64,000 bases of DNA from Cervus elaphus. Its lineage: Eukaryota; Chordata; Mammalia; Artiodactyla; Cervidae. The stretch covers positions 12,695,001 through 12,759,000 of the forward strand of contig NC_057841.1 in assembly GCF_910594005.1 (NCBI RefSeq), given 5' to 3'. A program made the translations under genes and the position numbers. Position 1 is the stretch's first letter; the number at the start of each line of letters is the position of its first letter. The notes beneath the pieces are model-generated. The model saw nothing but the letters and a program-made list of their open reading frames with translations. It searched no databases and had not been told where the DNA came from. Positions 9,974 through 21,549 of this stretch are shown here, piece after piece.

Positions 9974-10454
9974 TCTGAAAAGAAAGGTGTTGCATCTGCA
10001 AAAGAAGGGGTTGTCATTTACTCTGGGACTGTTAGATACATCAACACTTATGGTGGCATATCCTTAGCAACTAAAGGCATAATCAAGATTTTTAAGGAAG
10101 ATGTCAGGTTTCTTTTTTCCATTTTCAGATGAGACCTTGGAAAATAGAGGGAGAGGGATTTTATGTTGGCACAGGAGATGTCTGTGTTAAGTTTTACCCT
10201 GTACCTAAAACTGCTGAGTTGAATTTTAAAATGAAGAGATACCGTAATGTAAACCTTGAAATGTTGAGGAATCCGAGAGCAGCAGAAATAGTTCTGTATG
10301 TCCTACAGTGTATATAAACTAGGTAGACGGTTTTGAGAGAGAAATCTACTCCATTGTGAAGGAGCAGCAGGGAATAGAAACATCCATGTGGTGTCTTCAA
10401 TGCGTTATTCCAGATGAAGAGAGGTTTCTAATGAATATAGAATACTTGGCTGTT
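9974..10454. other. No gene or repeat recognised
   Basis: Contains two short overlapping open frames on opposite strands (10129-10317 and 10194-10400). Neither has a recognisable domain or splice context, so both are taken as chance. Confidence 0.45.
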
Positions 10455-10470
10455 AGAGACTGTGCATGTC

Positions 10471-10566
10471 TGTGTGTGTGTGTGTGTGTGTGAGTGTTAG
10501 TTGCTGAGTCATGTCCAAGTGTGTGTGTGTGTGTGTGTGTGAGTGTTAGTTGCTGAGTCATGTCCA
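10471..10566 (+). repeat. Tandem duplication of TG tract plus SINE tail
   Basis: A 49-base unit made of a TG run and gagtgttagttgctgag followed by tcatgtccaa occurs twice in direct succession, at 10471-10518 and from 10519. The non-TG parts of the two copies are identical over 27 bases, so the duplication is recent. Confidence 0.95.
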
Positions 10567-10733
10567 ACTCTTTGCAACCCCATGGACCATAGCCTGCAGG
10601 CTCCTCTGTCCATGGAATTCTCCAGGCAAGAATACTGGAGTGGGTTGCAATTCCCTTCTTCAGGGGGTTTTCCTGTCCAAGGTCTCCTGCATTGCAGGCA
10701 GTTTATTTACCATCTGAGCCACTAGTGAAGCCC
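10541..10733 (-). repeat. Bov-tA SINE with (TG)n tail
   Basis: Antisense copy whose 3' tail carries the duplicated TG tract to its left. Imperfect flanking repeats agagactgt (10455-10463) and agagaatgt (10735-10743) suggest that the TG tract belongs to the insertion. The segment before ggtctcctgc is shortened. Confidence 0.9.
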
Positions 10734-10999
10734 AGAGAATGTCAAAAGATTTGGGGATTTCATAACTCAGAACTCTGGAGCACAAAGCTTTGGGGAAAGT
10801 CTGAAGCATTTAGGTCAATGGCAAAATGCAGCATTGAACAAAAAAGCAGCAGCATTTAACATGCAATGCAGCATTTAAAAAGAAACTTGCCATCAAGTAC
10901 GAATTTAAAGTAGACTCTGGGAGGAATCAAGTTTTCATCAGACATGAAACTGATGTCATCTTTACTTACACCTCTTATTAAAAGTGTTCCCATTTTAAA

Positions 11000-11193
11000 C
11001 TTAGTAGTAGTAGTATATCTGACTCTTTGTGGCCCCATGGACTGCAGCCTGCCAGGGTCCTCTGTCCTTGGGATTCTCCAGGCAAGAATACTGGAGTGGG
11101 TTGCCACTCCCTTCTCCAGAGGATCTTTCCAACCCAGGAATTTAACCTGGGTCTCCTGTGTTTCAGGCAGATTCTTTACTGTCTGAGCTATAA
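11000..11193 (-). repeat. Bov-tA SINE with AGT expansion
   Basis: Antisense copy. The tail normally reading ttagtcgctcagtcgtg is replaced by ttagtagtagtagtata, a small trinucleotide expansion. The rest is standard. Confidence 0.9.
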
Positions 11194-11738
11194 GTTCAAT
11201 AATTCCTTGTTGGTCAGTTGAACCAGCTCTTTTATTTTAGCTGGACCTCCAAACTGCACCAGAGAAAATCATTCATGGTTATTCCTCTCAGCAACCAGTG
11301 TTTCATTTTTACAACTTAAACATAAGAGTTATAAAATACAAAATTTGTAAATTATTGAAAGCTATATGAACAGCTAGATCACAGCACTCAGGACCAAGCC
11401 TGAGAGAAGAAGGGAAGGTCAGGCAGAAACAGGCAGCGTGTAAGATGTAGAAGTTATTTTTGCAGTCGTGATCCACTGTGAAGCCACCCCTCAACAGTGT
11501 TTAACTTGTTGGGAATTAGAAACCACACAATGAATAGTGCTTTTCTTGTAATGCTATATCCTATCATTTCAACCTTGGGACCCTCGTGTATACATGCCCT
11601 TGTGATCTTTAATATTGTGTATCTTCCACTGGTGCCAAGATGATTCCTTTTAATATTAGGTTTTCACTCTTACTATAAAGTGTTAATTTAGGTCTGACAA
11701 AACTTAACAGAGAATCATTGCACAATATTCCTCCTTGC

Positions 11739-11741
<3 letters not shown>
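11194..11741. other. No gene or repeat recognised
   Basis: Unique-looking DNA without a supported feature. Confidence 0.5.
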
Positions 11742-11777
<36 letters not shown>

Positions 11778-11795
11778 CATACACACACACACACA
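11742..11795 (+). repeat. Compound (TA)n(CA)n microsatellite
   Basis: An uninterrupted TA run of about 28 bases passes through an acatac transition into a CA run. Confidence 0.95.
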
Positions 11796-11831
11796 TGAAT
11801 ATATAATGTTAATCTTATGTATATGTATGTA

Positions 11832-12033
11832 TGTGTGTGCTCAGTCATTCAGTGGTGTCCAACTCTTTGCAGTCCCATGGACTATGGCCCATCAAGCTCC
11901 TCTTGTCCATTGAATTTTTCAGGCAAGAATGCTGGAGTGGGTTACCATTTTCCTCCTCCAGGAAATCTTCCTGACCAGGGATCAAACATGCACATCTCTT
12001 GCATCTCCTGCTAGGGCCACCTGGGAAGCCCCA
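11832..12033 (-). repeat. Bov-tA SINE between microsatellites
   Basis: Antisense copy from tgtgtgctcagtcattcag to ggccacctgggaagcccc. The flanks atgtatatgtatgt (11817-11830) and atgtatatgtgtgt (12033-12046) are consistent with target duplication in a TA/TG-rich site. Confidence 0.92.
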
Positions 12034-12036
12034 TGT

Positions 12037-12063
12037 ATATGTGTGTGTATATATACATATAAC

Positions 12064-12095
<32 letters not shown>

Positions 12096-12113
12096 CATAT
12101 ATATATATATAAT
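12037..12113 (+). repeat. TA-rich tract with 33-base periodicity
   Basis: The 14-mer tacatataacatat occurs at 12054-12067 and 12087-12100, each followed by a TA run. This points to duplication of a TA-containing unit of about 33 bases. Confidence 0.85.
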
Positions 12114-12368
12114 ATGGAATATCTTCAGAAATCTATCAAAAGAAGTCAATTTTTACTAATGTATAAATTATTCCAACATACACTTGCCCAAAGGCAACAA
12201 CTTAACATTAATGAATTACTATATTAGAGAGACTTCAGGTACCAACACATTTGAGTGTTTAAGGCATTTCTGAGTTTCCATTCATGAAGGTATTTGGCCA
12301 AGAAATATTTGTTGAATGACTACTATTAATTAAAATTATTCTCAGTGTTGGGTATCTAATGGCAAATA

Positions 12369-12638
12369 TTGGAAGGACTGATGTTGAAGCTGAAACTCTA
12401 ATACTTTGGCCACCTGATGCGAAGAGCTGACTCATTGGAAAAGACCCTGATGCTGGGAAAGATTGAAGGCAGAAGGAGAAGGGGATGACAGAGGATGAGA
12501 TGGTTGGATGGCATCACCAACTCAATGGACATGGGTTTGGGTGGACTCCAGGAGTTGGTGATGGACAGGGAGGCCTGGCATGCTGGGGTTCATGGGGTCG
12601 CAAAGAGTCAGACACGACTGAGCAACTGAACTGAACTG
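12369..12638 (+). mobile_element. BovB LINE 3' end
   Basis: A 270-base 5'-truncated copy starting ttggaaggactgatg and ending in the gaactgaactg tail. It is bounded by the perfect duplication aatggcaaata at 12358-12368 and 12639-12649. Confidence 0.95.
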
Positions 12639-12659
12639 AATGGCAAATAAGATAATTTG

Positions 12660-13160
12660 AAAGTTTACAGAATAGTTGAAAAACATGACAATCAACAAAT
12701 AAAGTAAAAAGATAATTTTATATTACTTCAAGTGATATGAAGGAAGTAAATTGGATAATGTAATCCAAGAATGATTGTGAAGAGACCACTTTAGATAAAG
12801 TGGTCAAGTAAGGTTCCTTTCAGCACAGATATTTGTAAAAGCAGAAGAATGAAAAGGTACAACCCATTTGAAGACTCCACAAAAGAGCATTTTAGGTAGG
12901 AGGAACAAAAATTACAATGTAAAACAATCCTGAGAAATACCATTTCTTTAAGTTATATGGTGAACAGATAGGTAGAATGTAAGAGTGGAGAGAAATATAT
13001 ATCAGTTAAGAAGCTAATACGGTAACCTCAGAAAGAGAGCATGGTGTTTTGAAGTAGGATTAAGAGGTACTTAAGATATATTTTGAAGGTATAGTTCACA
13101 AAATTTAGTGGTGGAATGGTTTGGGAGCTGGGAAGGAGGGAATAATAGAAAGAGAGATTA
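12660..13160 (+). repeat. Ancient mammalian-wide repeat, name not recalled
   Basis: Degenerate blocks occur in the order of a common old mammalian repeat: cactttagataaagtggtca, aagagcattttaggtagg, agaagctaatacggtaacct and ggatt...gatatattttgaaggta. It is strongly diverged, and I cannot name the subfamily with confidence. Confidence 0.5.
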
Positions 13161-13560
13161 GGAATGCTTTGAGCTGCAAGTACCAGAGTACCTGACTAGA
13201 GTGATTCAACATATCATGGTTACAGGAAATCTGGCAGCAAGCGTTCACTGGCCATGGTTCCATTCTTTACTAATTCCATCAAAGATCCATGCTACATTCC
13301 ACGTCCTAAATCCTTTACTGGAGGAAATTTTACTCATTTATTTCCTGCCTCTCTGTCACATGAAAGTAAACACAGCTTTAGGTATCATGTCCACCTACTG
13401 AAAGAAGGGAAAAGTAAAGAGATTCAGTGCCATGAGTTACATCTGTTCTTTTGATAAGGACCATAAAAATCTGCTTAGAAGTCTCAAAATTTCTTGCTGT
13501 CTTTTACATTGACTGGAACTTGGTCACATGGCAACCTATGGCTGCAGGCCTGAATGGGAA
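13161..13560 (+). repeat. Possible second ancient repeat
   Basis: The stretch from gctttgagctgcaagtacca to ggtcacatggcaacctatgg resembles another old interspersed repeat whose start reads gagctgcaagtaacag. The 66-codon frames at 13201-13401 and 13254-13454 lie inside it. The family is unresolved. Confidence 0.35.
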
Positions 13561-13885
13561 ACATGTATTTCTTGTTTCCTAGACTAGAGAATGAAGAGTA
13601 AATGAAGAAAAGGGGATTGGTCAGTATTACAAGTTGCTGATGAAGTGTTATCCACAGGAGGGTTCAGTGACAATGTCCAACTTTTCAGCTTGATCTAAAC
13701 AGGGATGCTGTTTAGAAAAGAGGAGGGAAGCAACACTAGAGGGGAACAATAAATAAAAAGTTTTGTTTTAGAGGTGATATGGCCATGTGAATTTGATATA
13801 ACCCTTAAAAAAACCATGTGAGAATGTTAAGGAGAATACAATTGGATGTGATTCTAAAGGATTGGTCAGAGCTAGAGGCTTCTTG

Positions 13886-14108
13886 GACTTCGCGGGTAGC
13901 ACTAGTGGTAGAGAATCCGCCTGCTGATGCAGGAGATGAAAAAGACACAAGTTTAGTCCCTAAACCAGATAGATTCCCTGGAGGAGGGCATGGCAACACA
14001 CTCTAGTATTCTGGCCTGGAAAATCCATGGACAGAGGAGCCTGGAGGGCTGCAGTCCATAAGGGTGCAAAGACTTGGACACAACTGAGGTGATTTAGCAG
14101 ACAGATGC
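13886..14108 (+). repeat. Bov-tA SINE (Bov-tA2-like head)
   Basis: Sense copy with a variant head: gcactagtggtagagaatcc and an insert containing aaaagacacaagt. Target duplication gaggcttctt appears at 13876-13884 and 14110-14119. It faces the antisense copy that starts at 14121. Confidence 0.92.
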
Positions 14109-14120
14109 GGAGGCTTCTTC

Positions 14121-14325
14121 ATTGTTGTTTAGTCATTAAGTCCAGCTTTTTTGCAACCCCATGGACTGCAGCCCACCAGACTCCTCTGTCCATGGGATGT
14201 CCCAGGTAAGAATACTGGAGTGGGTTGCCATTTCCTTCTCCAGGGCATCTTCCTGACCCAGGGATTGAACCTGCCTCTCATGTGTCTCCTGCATTGGCAA
14301 GTGGATTCTTTACCACTGAGCCAGG
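14121..14325 (-). repeat. Bov-tA SINE, tail-to-tail with neighbour
   Basis: Antisense copy with a cattgttgtttagtcatt tail. Only about 12 bases separate its tail from that of the sense copy at 13886-14108, making an inverted SINE pair. Confidence 0.93.
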
Positions 14326-14420
14326 ACAACATAAATCGCATGCATGGATTTCAAAAATCTGATCACTTCTAAGATCTGCTTTCCCCATTTAGTTCAAGTT
14401 TTATTTTCTAATATTATAAA

Positions 14421-14473
14421 GGAAAGGAGTAAGGAAGAAAGGGAGGAAGGAAGAAAAGAGGAAGTTAGGAAGG
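14421..14473 (+). repeat. Purine-rich (GGAA)-like tract
   Basis: Fifty bases of almost pure A and G with irregular ggaagg/gaaag units. Confidence 0.85.
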
Positions 14474-14696
14474 TATGATTTTTCAGAGGAAAGAAAACGA
14501 AGGCTCTATCTGCATAAAATCAGAATGTAATTTTTGTAGGGGGATTATTTTGAGATTTTAATTTTTGTTTTTTTGATGATAGAATGCCCAAAACATTTCA
14601 GATTATGACTGGATAAAAGTTAAAATTTTTTGATTTATAGATATGTGTTCTGATAATGGTTAATATTAGAAGATACACATTCTACTATATAGTTTT

Positions 14697-14894
14697 GGGC
14701 TTCCCTGGTGGCTCAGATGGTAGAGAATCTGCCTGCAGTGTGGGAGACCTGGGTTTGATGCCTGGCTTGGGAAGATCCTCTAGAGGAGGGCATGGCAACC
14801 TACTCTAATATTCTTGCCTGGAGAATCCCCCATGGACAGAGGAGCCTGGCCGGCTACAGTCCATGGGGTGGCAAAGAGTTGTGCATAGCACAGC
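14697..14894 (+). repeat. Bov-tA SINE
   Basis: Sense copy beginning gggcttccctggtggctcag, bounded by the perfect duplication actatatagtttt at 14684-14696 and 14895-14907. Confidence 0.96.
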
Positions 14895-14907
14895 ACTATA
14901 TAGTTTT

Positions 14908-17084
14908 ATATGCAAAACCTTTTCATTTAATCTATATGAAATATGTTCCAAAAGCAGATAAAATAGATGACATTTAAGTAGTTAAAGGCAAAAAAAATTT
15001 AAAGGTGCTATTGTGTGAATTACGTGTGTGTGTATGTATATATATGTGTGTATATATACTTCAACTACTGTAAAAAGCCAGTCTTCCATTTTCATAGAAT
15101 GTGGGAATCTTGCAACTCCTTATTCTTTTATGTTTTTCCCATTGAAAATATGTCCCACAATAAATCATTTTGACATTGAATTTTTTTGGTTTTCTTTTCT
15201 TCTGATCCCAATCCATGGCTTCTTGAAAAAAAAAATAGGTGAAGTGACAGTGAAGGAAAAATAATTATCAAATCCACATTTAAAGCTCATTTTGTATTTA
15301 AGCTCAGAGGAAATGCCTAGATGTATTTAATTACAATCATAGGACAATGATTAGAATCTGCTAGAGCATCTTTCATATGTTTTCAGATTCTGTATGAAAA
15401 GGCATAAAAGTTAACATTATAAATATAGTTGTTTAAGTTGTATGATGGATCTTCTGAAAGGTCTGTCCAGTAGTCTAATTTCAGGCTGCTCCATGGTACA
15501 CTCTTTTAGGGTCTTGAATATTTCACCTTACTGAAACATTTGTGGGGAATGTAACATTCGATTTGATTAATAAATATCTTCATTCATATAATAATATTAA
15601 TTAAACATCTAACATGTTCACTGTATCAGTGCTAGGATACTGGGGACTAGGCCTGTAGTTTGTATCAAGATATTTAACAAATAGTGGCAAATGTGATAAA
15701 TAGATTATATTAAGTTTACTTGAATAAGTAAGCTTTGTATAATTGAAAATAAGGTAAAATGTATTCCAAGCCTTTAAGAAGAAAGGAATAGTTTAAGTCA
15801 AGTTATAAAAAATGGAATGTATGTGGTGCATTCAGAATGAAATGTAATCCAGTAAGTCTGGGGGATACAGAGCATATTAATAGGATGAAAATTGAATAAA
15901 ACTTTGCAGACATAGTTTGGGAACTTTGTAAAGAATTAAGAAGTTAGTGTGTTTGCAATGATGAGTAACTATTTTTTAATAGCACACTGAGAATTATACA
16001 AGTTGGTGACATACTCAGTGAAAGTTTATCACTTTAGGGGCAGATGTTTGAATAATGTGGTCCAGATAGCATTCTCTTAACACATCTCTGGTTCCTTCAC
16101 ACAGCATAGTCATCTTATTGAAATGCAGGCACGAGGTTAAGGGGACTCTGTAAACGAACACCCAATCCAGGGATTCAGAATTGTCCAAACATAAGACTTA
16201 ATGCTTTTTAAGAAGCCTCGGAGACTAGAAAGAATTCCAGAGATGATTAATATTTCTCAACCCAATTCAAACTGAGGATGGTTAAACATGTATGATTTCT
16301 ATAGGAGGACTTTAGAAATGTTTATGTATACAATAAATGTGTGTCTAAGGAGAAGCAGCTAGGTTCTCAATGGGCCATGTCTAGACCAGCTAGAAAGGAT
16401 GTGAGAAATGTCAAGTGAAGAATGTCTGTGATCCGTGAGGCCTAAGCATCTAATCTAAGAGGGACTAGCTTGTGAGCAGGGCAAAGAGCATACCTACAGC
16501 TGGAGCAAACTCCTTTTGCACACACCGTACCCATCCACACAGTCTTGACCTACTCATGTCACTTGGGATTATGATTTTTAGGGAGGAATGAGAGAGAGTG
16601 TATCATCCACATGATTAGCCTCAGTCTTAATCTAAATTTGTCATGACCACCACCCTTTTCACCATAAATCTAAAGTATTAACCATCCTCTTTAAGAAACT
16701 ACAAAATGGGTGAATTTGTCCAAGTGTAGGGATACTGCTCTAACTTTTCTCTGTAACCTTTTATCAGCAGCAACAATAGAGTCAAATCTTACTGTATTAG
16801 CTCAAATGCTTTATTTCAGCTTTTATTCTAATTTTATTTTTGCCATTCTACCATTGGATGATTTTAAAGTATGTTCTACATTTGATTGTAGATTTTGTGT
16901 GCAATTTAACACCCAGCACTATGTAACTTTAATAAGAAATTGTTTACCTTTTGTCTTGAAGATAACAACTAAGAAATAGAATTCTTGCACTTCCTTTTGT
17001 TTTTATTCACAAAGCAAGCACAACAAAATAAGTGTGATGCGAGCATACAACATCCAGGATAAAACCTGAAGGTTTATTGAGGTA
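14908..17084. other. 2.2 kb without recognised genes or young repeats
   Basis: Apart from a mixed TG/TA tract at about 15022-15058, this is unique-looking AT-rich DNA. Short frames at 15028-15264 and 16710-16979 show no domain. Confidence 0.5.
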
Positions 17085-17158
17085 AAGGTTTTATTGGGGT
17101 GTAATTGCCTTACAGTGTTGCATTGGTTTCTGCTGTTCAATGAAGTGAATCCATTCTA
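17085..17158 (-). mobile_element. L1 3' UTR (part 1)
   Basis: Antisense L1 3' end with ttattggggtgtaattgcc and cattggtttctgctgtt. It is interrupted by a SINE and continues at 17370. Confidence 0.85.
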
Positions 17159-17160
17159 AG

Positions 17161-17369
17161 TAAGTGTTAGTTGCTCAGTCGTGGCTGACTCTTTGTGACC
17201 CCACGGGCTGCAGCTCACCAGGCTCCTCTGTCCATGGGACTTTCCAGGCAAGAATGCTGGAGTGGGTTGCCATTTCCTTCTCCAGGGGATCTTCCCGACC
17301 CAGGGATGGAACCCCGGGTCTCCTGCACTGCAGGCAGATTCTTTACTGACTGAGCCACAAGGGAAGCCT
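17161..17369 (-). repeat. Bov-tA SINE inserted in L1
   Basis: Near-consensus antisense copy from agtgttagttgctcagtcg to tgagccacaagggaagcc. It splits an L1 3' UTR at the position corresponding to ...gctatatgtatac, so it is younger than that L1. Confidence 0.94.
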
Positions 17370-17640
17370 ATGTATACATACATCCCCTTCTTATAGGACC
17401 TCCCTCCCCACACTCTCCCACCTCTCTAGGTCATCACAGAGCATCAGGCTGAGCTCCCGGCACTGTACAGCAGGGTCCAATTAGCCATCTGTTTTACACG
17501 TGGTGCATAGTAGTGAGGATACTGCATCTCCCCGTTCAGTCCCCCACCACCATGCCCACACATCTATTCTCCACCTCTGCATCTCTAGTCCTGCCCTGCC
17601 AATAGGTTCATCTGTACCATTTATATTGTATATTAACATG
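17370..17640 (-). mobile_element. L1 3' UTR (part 2)
   Basis: Continuation: atgtatacatacatcccc, ctctaggtcatcacagagc, tgagctcccggcactgtac and catctgttttacacgtgg. It ends near 17640, where BovB sequence begins. Confidence 0.85.
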
Positions 17641-17645
17641 TATAT

Positions 17646-18470
17646 GCACAAGCTGGGGTCAAGATTGCCAGGAGAAATATCAACAACCTCAGATATGCAG
17701 GTGACACCACCCTTATGGTAGAAAGTGAGGAGGAACTGAAGAGCCTCTTGATGAAAGTGAAAGAGGAGAGTGAAAAAGCTGGCTTAAAACTCAACATTCA
17801 TAAAACTAAGATCATAGCATTCAGTCCCATCACTTCATGACAAATAGGGAAAAACTAGAAACAGTGGCAGATTTTATTTTCTTGAGCTCCAAAGTCACTG
17901 CAGATGTTGACCGCAGCCATGAAATTAAAAGACATTTGCCCCTTGGAATGAAAACTATGACAAACCTAGATAGCATATTAAAAAACAGAGACATCACTTT
18001 GCCAACAGAGATCCGTCTAGTCAAACCTATGGCTTTTCCAGTAGTCTTGTGTGGATGTGAGAGTTGGACCATAAGGAAGGCTGAGCTGCCGAAAAATTGA
18101 TGCTTTCAAACTGTGTTGTTGGAGAAGCCTCTTGAGAGTCCCTTGGACTGCAAGGATGTCAAACCAGTCAATCCTAAAGGAAATCAGTCCTGAATATTCA
18201 CTGGAAGGACGGATGCTGAAGCTGAAGTTCCAGTACTTTGGTCACCTGATGCGAAGGGCCAAATCATTGGAAAATACTCTTGTGCTGGGTAGGATTGAGG
18301 ACAGGGGGAGAAGGGGATGACAGAGGACAAGATGGTTGGATGGCATCATGGGCTCAATGGACAAGAGTTTGCACAAACCCTGGGACATATTGAAGAATAG
18401 GGAACACTGGTGTGCTGCAGTCCATGGGGTTGCAAAGAGTCAGACACAATTTAGCAGCTGAACAACAAAA
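17646..18470 (+). mobile_element. BovB LINE, RT domain to 3' end
   Basis: A 5'-truncated copy of about 825 bases. It starts at gcacaagctggggtcaag, just upstream of the reverse-transcriptase active site. The catalytic YADD is changed to Y-A-G-D here (GGT at 17700-17702). Further indels and stops follow, and the tail is tagcagctgaacaacaa. No target duplication was found; it abuts the truncated L1 on its left. Confidence 0.92.
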
Positions 18471-20666
18471 TAGGCAAAAATTGCTAATCACTGAGTCCAA
18501 ATATATTTGCAATTACTTCTTTCACCAGTGGAAAAGAAGTTCTTTTAGTCCTTTTCCTTCATGGAAAATTATGAGAAGTTACAAATTATTATTTGTGAAT
18601 GCCATTGTGGGCCAAATTCTAAATAATGCAGAAGCTTAAAAAATACTATTTCAATTAGTGAATAGGAGAATGATAGATTTTGTATGTTTTTATCATTCTT
18701 TAAAAAATTTCCGAACTGGAAAGGAAAAATAAATGCTGTATTTCTTTTCATGACATAGTTAACTCCACATTAATTAAAATATTTGACAATGCTTAAAAGT
18801 TTCTATACCAGTAGGCTGAGAAAATTGATGTGCTACTTGTTAAGTTTTACCTTAAAGAAATTTCAGGTTATATGAACACATTGAAATGCCTGTAAAAGTT
18901 TTTTCTTATTAAATATTAAGAATGGGAATTTTTCTATGAAACTCTGTCTTATTATTTAAAAATAAGAAACACAGTAATGCCTGTTTTATGACGGATTTTT
19001 AAAAAGTTATCACAATATATGGAGAAGAATCATTTAAAGATTGTATTAATCACCGAAAATGATAGTGATAGATGCTTTAATGTTTAGTTAATGTTTAGAT
19101 AGATAGTTTAATGTTAAATAAATGATGTCAACATTTAATCTTCTCTTTTATGCCAAGAAGGAAGCAACAAAGTTGAGGATAAGACAATGTAATACAATTT
19201 TAAGTCATTTTTGGAATTATTGCTTCTCTTTCAAAGATAACATTAATGAGTTATATTTCCTCTAAAAAGAAACGCTGAGATTACATTTACTTTTCTCCCT
19301 CCCCCCCCCCCACCGCCCCCCACCTCACCGACCCCCGCAGCACTTAACATTCCTCGTTTTTGTTTGCTTTGGCTTGTTCTGCTTTCTTTCTCTCCATATC
19401 ATCTATAATGCAGAGCCTGTCAAAATGGCATGGGATGCATTTCTTAGAACGTAAACCACTTTAGAACTATCTTTGTAGCCAAAGATAAAATGAAGCATAA
19501 AAAGCGTGTAAATTGATTTAACATTTCGCCCCAAATAAGAGCATTTAAAAATCCTGAACCTACTATTGTGCATGCTTCAGGCTTAGAGGATTCAAGAAGG
19601 AGAAGAGAAAATGCCACTGCTCAAACTTTTCTTCACTTTTTGAAAACATTGTTGGAAAATGTGATTGCTCCCATTGTGAATAAAGATCCTCAAGCAAGGA
19701 GATCTTTCTAGAATTAAGCATATTTGGACAAATGCCACCTTCATCTTAAAAGGAAGAAATGAAAAAGGGAAACTGACATGCTCCCAAAATTTTATACTTA
19801 GGTATATAATCATGCTAGGATTAAACAAAAACAATAATGAGTGTCTGAGATAACTTAAAGATCTGAGAATATTTTGACTTCATTCATGATCAGATAGAGC
19901 TGAGATAAATTTGAGAACAGAAATTTCCTATTATTCTCACACAAGTTTTATTATGAATAAATCTATGATAGAAGGGTTTTTGCTGTAGTACAGTGTTACC
20001 AAAATTCACATGTGAATTAAATTTTGCTCAAAGGTTAACCAAACTAAGAAGTTTGGAATATAATATTTCATAGTAAATGTGCTAAATTAGCTCTATTTTC
20101 ACTGAACTTCAGGCTAGAACTGTGTTCACTTGTTGTGAGGTTGCTATTTGTATTGGGGACAGTTGGCACTGGGATAAATTATTTATTGAAAAACTAAGCT
20201 CTGGATACCGAGAAAAGTCAACTGCAATATATTTTTGTGAAAAAGAACCCACTGAAGGCAACCATTTTTATTAATAATAATTTTATAATGATATTAATAA
20301 ATCCCCCAACAAAGTCAAATCAAAATCCTAGTCTGTTTAAGCAGATAATGAAGACTGTGATTAGTGAAAGTCAAAATAGAAATGCAATACAATAGAGTAC
20401 AAAGGGGGCTTCAAATGGTGTGTTCTGGATTTGGTTTATAATGAAAAAAGAAAGAAGTAAATTAGAGCCTTGGGACAAATGAAATATTAAGAAAGATTAT
20501 TCTGAAAGATAGATTCAAATCTGGAAGATGATTTGGAGAAAGAGTGGCTTATCTTAAATAAATAAGACAGATTAAAAAGTCAGAAATAAAGTCCAAATCA
20601 GCATTTGTTACTATAGCAATATAGTATATAGATAGAGGTCAAAAAGACCTGCCACTAGTATATTTT
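18471..20666. other. 2.2 kb without recognised genes or young repeats
   Basis: AT-rich unique-looking DNA, interrupted only by the C-rich tract at 19295-19337. No convincing coding frame. Confidence 0.5.
19295..19337 (+). repeat. C-rich tract, G-quadruplex-prone on minus strand
   Basis: Contains ctccctcccccccccccacc, then gccccccacc and gacccccgc. The minus strand therefore has at least four G runs of three or more with short loops. It stands alone in AT-rich surroundings. Confidence 0.9.
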
Positions 20667-20680
20667 AAAATGCATGTTCT

Positions 20681-20799
20681 AACCCACTGAAATGTTGTGA
20701 AGTGATTGGCCTCCAACTAATAAAAAATAATAATAATAATAAAAAAATAATAATAATAAATAAAATAAAAATAAATAAATAAAAATAAAATTAAAAAAT
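20681..20799 (+). mobile_element. Very short L1 3' end with long A-rich tail
   Basis: About 35 bases matching the last L1 3' UTR block (gttgtgaagtgattggcctc) are followed by ~85 bases of A-rich AAT/AAAT repeats. The perfect 14-base duplication aaaatgcatgttct flanks the unit at 20667-20680 and 20800-20813. Confidence 0.9.
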
Positions 20800-20813
20800 A
20801 AAATGCATGTTCT

Positions 20814-21434
20814 GGACTCAATGCAGAAAGTCAGCCTAAATAAATATGAAGCAACTTTCAATAAAAACAGGGACTTGTTTTTGTAAGAAACACATAACAT
20901 GGGCCTATAAAATGAAGATGATTTAAGTAAAAGACACAAAAGCAATATATTCTGTAGCTTAGAACATATTACCTTTTCTTCATGTATCATTATGAATCAT
21001 GACTTTTTAGTTTTAATCATTTTTTAGTTAAGGTTTGTATTCATTCTTGGATGCTCAACTGTCAACACTTTGTTCAATGGGAGGCCCTTTATGTGCACTT
21101 CTGTTACAATTCCTTGAACCTTGGAATAATATTCTGCTTTCTGGCACCAGAGTATGTTTCAGACTCACGTTTGACAGATGGAATTACCTGTATCTTCATG
21201 GAACACTTGATCTTTTTAGTAAACAATGGAAATTTGGGGTGATAGTATCTTTTGACCATTTTGGTGTTCGGAGGGAAGACTCCTGGAAATTACATGCTCT
21301 TTTAAAGACAAGAATTCACACTGGAATTTCAATTCAGTTCTAATATGATAGTGTTCCACTTAAAATGCTTAATGCTATAAGTGAACTTCATTTTTCTATA
21401 TTTAAAACACTAATTACCAAAAAGTTTCAAAATA
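20814..21434. other. No gene or repeat recognised
   Basis: Unique-looking DNA containing overlapping plus frames at 21035-21343 (102 codons) and 21051-21242. They show no recognised domain or codon bias I can judge. Confidence 0.45.
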
Positions 21435-21549
21435 CAGCCATCCCTTGCTGTCTGTGAGGGATTGGCTGCAAGAACCCCTACAGATACCAAAATCCACAAG
21501 GCTCAAATTCGTTACATAAAATGGCACGGTGTTTATGTATAACTTAGTA
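21435..21549 (+). mobile_element. MER2-like Tigger DNA transposon, partial
   Basis: Starts at a TA dinucleotide with cagccatcccttgctgtc, then gggattggctgcaagaaccc, agataccaaaatccacaagg and aaaatggcacggtgtt. These are the first ~115 bases of MER2, a non-autonomous TcMar-Tigger element. The remaining two thirds are missing. Confidence 0.8.
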
